Positions 60,547 through 64,000 of a stretch of 64,000 nucleotides of DNA are shown here, one piece after another; position 1 is the stretch's first letter, and each line of letters opens with the position of its first letter. Made by a program: the position numbers and the translations under genes. Origin of the DNA: Pararhizobium sp. IMCC3301 (GTDB lineage Bacteria > Pseudomonadota > Alphaproteobacteria > Rhizobiales > GCA-2746425); the NCBI RefSeq assembly GCF_030758315.1, contig NZ_CP132336.1, positions 2,509,001-2,573,000 on the forward strand. The letters are read 5' to 3'. The notes beneath the pieces are model-generated. The model was not told the DNA's origin. It made no database searches and saw only the letters and a program-made list of their open reading frames with translations.

Positions 60547-63500
60547 CTACTCTGCCGGCTGTGGCGCAGGCCTTTCCCCGTCAATGCTCTGCGCCGGTGC
60601 CTCATCGGCAATCGATGGCTGGCTGCGCAGGACGATGCCAAGCAGCGGCGGTACGGTTAGCAGCGTCAGCAGCGCCGATGTGGCAAGTCCGCCAACCACC
60701 ACAGAACCCAGGCCGCGATACAGTTCCGAGCCTTCACCGGGAAACAGCACAAGCGGCAACATGCCGAAGACGCTGGTCAGCGTGCTCATGAAGATCGGCC
60801 GGATGCGGTTGCGTGTGGCTTCGATGATCGCCGCTTTCGGTTCCAGACCGTCTTCGCGCAGATGATGCAGCGACTGATGCACGATCAGGATTGCATTATT
60901 GACCACAATGCCAACCAGAATGACAAATCCCAGCAGGGTCAGCATGTCCAGCGGCTGGGTTTGAATAAGGTTGAGAGCGGCCAGGCCGCCAACCCCGCCT
61001 GCAGCCGCCACCGGCACCGATATCATGATCACCAGCGGCAGAATAAAACTTTCAAACAGCACCGCCATCACCAGAAATACGATCAGCAGCGCTATGACCA
61101 GATTGATCGAAATCGCATTCCAGGTCTGGGTCAGCTGATCTGCCGTGCCCGACAGGGTGAAGCGCACGCCGGGCGGCAGTCCGCCCTGTTCAAGCACCGA
61201 CACGACTTCGGCTTGCAGAATTTCCAGCGCCGTTTCCAGCGGCAGCGCATTTGAGGGCCGCACTTCCAGCGTCACGGTTCTGAGCCGTTCGCGATGTCTG
61301 ATCTCGGTCGGCCCGGCCGTCACCGTCACCCGCGCCAGAGCTTCCACAGGCACGATCTGGCCGGACTGGGTGACAACCGGATAGGCGCCGATATCCTGGG
61401 TTCTTTGCGCGGCGGCATTGCTGTCGTCGCCTTTGAGGGTCAGATCTATGCGCTCGCCATCGACGGTGATTTCGGCAATCCGCACCCCGTCATTATAGGC
61501 ATCCACCGTTGTCGCCAGATTGGCGGCCCCGACGCCGGCATCAGCCAGCCGCAGACGGTCAGGCGTCAGGCGCACTTCCGGCGCGCCCAGTTCCAGGCCC
61601 GGGATCGGGCGGAACTGATGGCCTTCGTTGCGTGGCAGCCGCCCGGCAATGATACCGGCTGCCTGCTGGGCAACGCCCAGAATATCTTCCAGATCGGGCC
61701 CTGAAACATTCAGTTCTATGGCGCGTCCGCCGCCAATGCCGCGACCAAACAGGGACGGCTGGGTGATGAAACCGAACGTGCCCGGTTCGGAAAAAATCGG
61801 GCGCGACAGGATCGGTATCAGTTCACCGATGCGGCTGCCATTTTTGGCGTCGGCACCGACAAATGAATTACTCGGTGTGGCGACAAAGAAGAAACTGTTG
61901 ATGGCCGGCGGTCCTGCCGGATCGTCCGTCTCCAGGCTCCACATCGGCTCGGCGACATCTTCAATGCGCTTGGCAATGCCGGTCGTGGTTTCCAGATTGT
62001 AGCCCGGTGGAGGAATGACAATCCCGAAGATCAGATTGCGGTTGCCTTCCGGCAGATATTCCAGTTCCGGCAGGTAATACCAGGCCGCCGTCAGCGCGCC
62101 GCCGCCAATCGCTGCCACCATCACCAGCCCGAGCACGCGGCTGGCAATGGTTGCCCGGACATAGGCCATCACCAGACGTGAGAAAAACCGGGCGAAATGA
62201 TCGATCACCGGCAGGCCGACCGGCTCCAGCTTGCCGCGGTTGCCCAGCAACCGGCTCGACAGGGCCGGAATCACCGTTACTGCAACCACCAGCGACAGCA
62301 CAACTGACACCGAGATTGCCACAGCAATGTCGCGGAACAACTGGCCTGCTTCCAGATCCATCACCAGGATTGGAATGAACACCATGACTGTGGTCAGGGC
62401 CGACACCAGAATGGCACCCCAGACCTGCCTTGCACCCTCATAGGCGGCCCGCCGTGAGGAATAGCCCATCTGCCGGAAGCGGAAAATGTTCTCCAGCACG
62501 ACAATCGCCGCATCCACCACCATGCCGACCGCAAAGGCGATGCCCGCCAGCGAAATCACATTCAGTGTCCGGCCCATCGCCGCCATGGCCACAAAGGACG
62601 CCACCACCGAGACCGGAATTGCCAGCGAAATCACCAGCGTGGCGCGCGGCGAGCGCAGAAACAGCATCAGGATGAAAGCCGCCAGAATGCCGCCGACCCA
62701 GATGTTCTGGATCACCAGATCAATGGCGCTGTTGATATACAGCGTTTCATCATAGACCTGATTGAGCACCAGCCCGGCCGGCGCAATATCGCGTTGATTC
62801 AGTGCTTCAAGGGTTTGCCGGACGCCTTCCATGGTCTCAATGACATTCGCCCCGGCATCGCGCACCGCATTGATGGCAATTGCGGGCTGGCCCTTGTAGC
62901 GGATGCGGGCAGTGGCTTCCTTGTAGTCGAAGCGGACCGTTGCAACATCGCTGACCAGAACCCGGCCCAGCCGGTCGGTGCCCAAATCGGTCTCGCTGCG
63001 CAGCACCACGCTGCTGACCGCCTCCAGCGTGTTCAACTCGCCCTGTGCGCGGACAATGTAGCGCCGCTTGCCTTCCTCCACATCTCCGGCGGAGATCGAG
63101 ATATTCTCCGAGCGCAGTTTTGAGATCACCTGCGGAATGGTCAGGCGGAACCGCGCCAGCCGCTCGGGATTGATAACCACGCGCAATTCGCGTGAGACGC
63201 CGCCAAACACATTGACATTGGCAACGCCTTCAACCCGCTCCAGCTGATCCTTGACGACATCTTCAATGAAGTCACCATATTCGACGATCGGGCGGTTGTT
63301 GCCTTCCGCCCGGATCAAAATGAACCAGGCAATCGGGCTGTCCTCCGCGCCGGAGGTGTTGAGCCTCGGCTGCCCGGCTTCATCGGGATATGAGTTGACC
63401 CGGTCGAGTCGGTTGGAGACCAGCAGCAGGGCGCGGTCCATATTGGTGCCGATGGCAAATTCCAGGGTGACTTCGGCGCGCCCGCTCTGGGAGCGCGACA

Positions 63501-63741
63501 GCATGGTCTCCAGACCATCCAGTCCGCGCAGCACATCTTCCTGCGGATTGACGATTTCGCGTTCAACTTCGGCCGGTGCGGCGCCGCCCCAATCCGTTGA
63601 TACCAGGATAATCGGTTTGCGCACATCCGGTGCCAGCTGGATCGGGATCGTGCTCAGTGCGACCAGACCGAACAGCACCGCCATCAACACCGCCGCGATA
63701 ACCGCAATCGGGCGTTCAATGGCATATTTGATGACGTTCAT
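60547..63741 (-). CDS. Efflux RND transporter permease (AcrB/hydrophobe-amphiphile type)
   Basis: A 1064-residue RND inner-membrane pump with twelve expected helices. It begins with the family start NVIKYAIERPIAVIAAVLMA, and has the proton-relay region GMVVDAAIVVLENIFR (D and adjacent residues in helix 4) and VGIVVNNAILIVHQSLHHLR (helix 10 region). It exports drugs, dyes or lipophilic compounds from the periplasm with an adaptor and an outer-membrane channel. The adaptor gene ends three bases upstream (63745). The C-terminal sequence is partly repeated in the remnant at 59019-59303. Confidence 0.95.
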   Translation of the reverse strand: MNVIKYAIERPIAVIAAVLMAVLFGLVALSTIPIQLAPDVRKPIILVSTDWGGAAPAEVEREIVNPQEDVLRGLDGLETMLSRSQSGRAEVTLEFAIGTNMDRALLLVSNRLDRVNSYPDEAGQPRLNTSGAEDSPIAWFILIRAEGNNRPIVEYGDFIEDVVKDQLERVEGVANVNVFGGVSRELRVVINPERLARFRLTIPQVISKLRSENISISAGDVEEGKRRYIVRAQGELNTLEAVSSVVLRSETDLGTDRLGRVLVSDVATVRFDYKEATARIRYKGQPAIAINAVRDAGANVIETMEGVRQTLEALNQRDIAPAGLVLNQVYDETLYINSAIDLVIQNIWVGGILAAFILMLFLRSPRATLVISLAIPVSVVASFVAMAAMGRTLNVISLAGIAFAVGMVVDAAIVVLENIFRFRQMGYSSRRAAYEGARQVWGAILVSALTTVMVFIPILVMDLEAGQLFRDIAVAISVSVVLSLVVAVTVIPALSSRLLGNRGKLEPVGLPVIDHFARFFSRLVMAYVRATIASRVLGLVMVAAIGGGALTAAWYYLPELEYLPEGNRNLIFGIVIPPPGYNLETTTGIAKRIEDVAEPMWSLETDDPAGPPAINSFFFVATPSNSFVGADAKNGSRIGELIPILSRPIFSEPGTFGFITQPSLFGRGIGGGRAIELNVSGPDLEDILGVAQQAAGIIAGRLPRNEGHQFRPIPGLELGAPEVRLTPDRLRLADAGVGAANLATTVDAYNDGVRIAEITVDGERIDLTLKGDDSNAAAQRTQDIGAYPVVTQSGQIVPVEALARVTVTAGPTEIRHRERLRTVTLEVRPSNALPLETALEILQAEVVSVLEQGGLPPGVRFTLSGTADQLTQTWNAISINLVIALLIVFLVMAVLFESFILPLVIMISVPVAAAGGVGGLAALNLIQTQPLDMLTLLGFVILVGIVVNNAILIVHQSLHHLREDGLEPKAAIIEATRNRIRPIFMSTLTSVFGMLPLVLFPGEGSELYRGLGSVVVGGLATSALLTLLTVPPLLGIVLRSQPSIADEAPAQSIDGERPAPQPAE

Positions 63742-63744
63742 CAG

Positions 63745-64000
63745 CTATCCGCCGCTTTTGTCATCTGCAGCCGGATCACCCGCCTCACTCTGCGCCGCTT
63801 TCGGCGCGGCCGGTGATGCACTACCGCCCGCAGCCTGCTCGCCGCCGGGAGGTTCCGTCATGATATCCTGACCCGGCCGCAGCCTTTCATTGCCGCGCAC
63901 CACCACCTGCTGGCCGTCCTGCAGGCCGCTCAGCACCTCAAACCTGTTGCCAACCGCAGCGCCGATCTGTACCGGCCGCGGCTGGGCTTTCCCGGCTTCC
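63745..64000 (-). CDS. RND efflux periplasmic adaptor subunit (3' end only)
   Basis: The minus-strand frame is open from the window edge to a stop at 63745 and encodes the last 84 residues. The segment VQIGAAVGNRFEVLSGLQDG and VVVRGNERLRPGQDI is the membrane-proximal and C-terminal part of membrane fusion proteins. The tail is alanine-, glycine- and proline-rich and charged. It is directly followed by the RND permease gene after three bases, so the pair forms an efflux operon read towards lower coordinates. Confidence 0.88.
   Translation of the reverse strand, partial: EAGKAQPRPVQIGAAVGNRFEVLSGLQDGQQVVVRGNERLRPGQDIMTEPPGGEQAAGGSASPAAPKAAQSEAGDPAADDKSGG

Overview
The window is an ordinary-looking chromosomal segment of an alphaproteobacterium, most likely Hyphomicrobiales (Rhizobiales). 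Pointers to this are a class I lysyl-tRNA synthetase, a RirA-type iron regulator with TGA-N9-TCA iron boxes, a PodJ-like polar organizer, an frcBCA-type sugar importer, ScfR next to isocitrate lyase, and the ligase-associated repair genes. I see no rRNA, tRNA, phage, insertion sequence or CRISPR array.

Layout. 1-3811: DNA repair cluster (truncated MBL-fold exonuclease, DEXH helicase, PdeM nuclease). 3825-6017: three membrane genes (DUF3429, TIGR02186, TauE/SafE exporter). 6145-9924: giant PodJ-like coiled-coil/TM/Sel1 protein. 10142-15983: MerR regulator and a beta-oxidation operon (acyl-CoA dehydrogenase, thiolase, FadJ-type enzyme). 16055-20419: SNase-like secreted protein, LysRS, TerB protein, DeoR regulator divergent from RbsD/FucU. 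20597-26603: peptide-type ABC importer translationally coupled to a 2-hydroxychromene-2-carboxylate isomerase-like protein, then AbrB-type membrane protein. 28102-31249: isocitrate lyase divergent from its probable regulator ScfR. 32928-39396: iron region (RirA, two iron boxes, Fe3+ binding protein, Fe3+ permease) interrupted by a dehydrogenase, a DsbA-like protein and a ferric-reductase-like protein. 39486-45545: sugar module (lyxose/mannose isomerase, ROK repressor, frcB-frcC-frcA, ribokinase). 45706-48054: DUF2164 gene, a 13-bp tandem repeat and an unknown secreted protein gene that appears frameshifted. 48094-54958: AEC transporter, GDPD with a coupled 55-residue membrane protein, BON-MscS channel, ChrB-like protein, PAP2 phosphatase and a DedA-PAP2-LssY fusion. 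55243-58990: a tight three-gene operon of N-formylglutamate amidohydrolase-like, QEGLA/DUF1704 metallopeptidase and glutathione-synthase-like ATP-grasp proteins. 59019-64000: RND efflux pump (partial adaptor plus permease) with a separate diverged remnant of an RND C-terminus and a MarR/cupin pair between them.

The best candidate for an undescribed system is the 55243-58990 operon. An ATP-grasp ligase, a metallopeptidase of the family that contains the eukaryotic tubulin tyrosine carboxypeptidases, and an amidohydrolase of the carboxypeptidase-like fold would together make a plausible 'add and remove a terminal amino acid' cycle. Other points worth checking are the frameshift with a hairpin at 46761-46777, the 13-bp repeat at 46000-46084, the regularly spaced TTGTRAA boxes between aceA and scfR, the paired iron boxes at 33426 and 33491, and the RND remnant.
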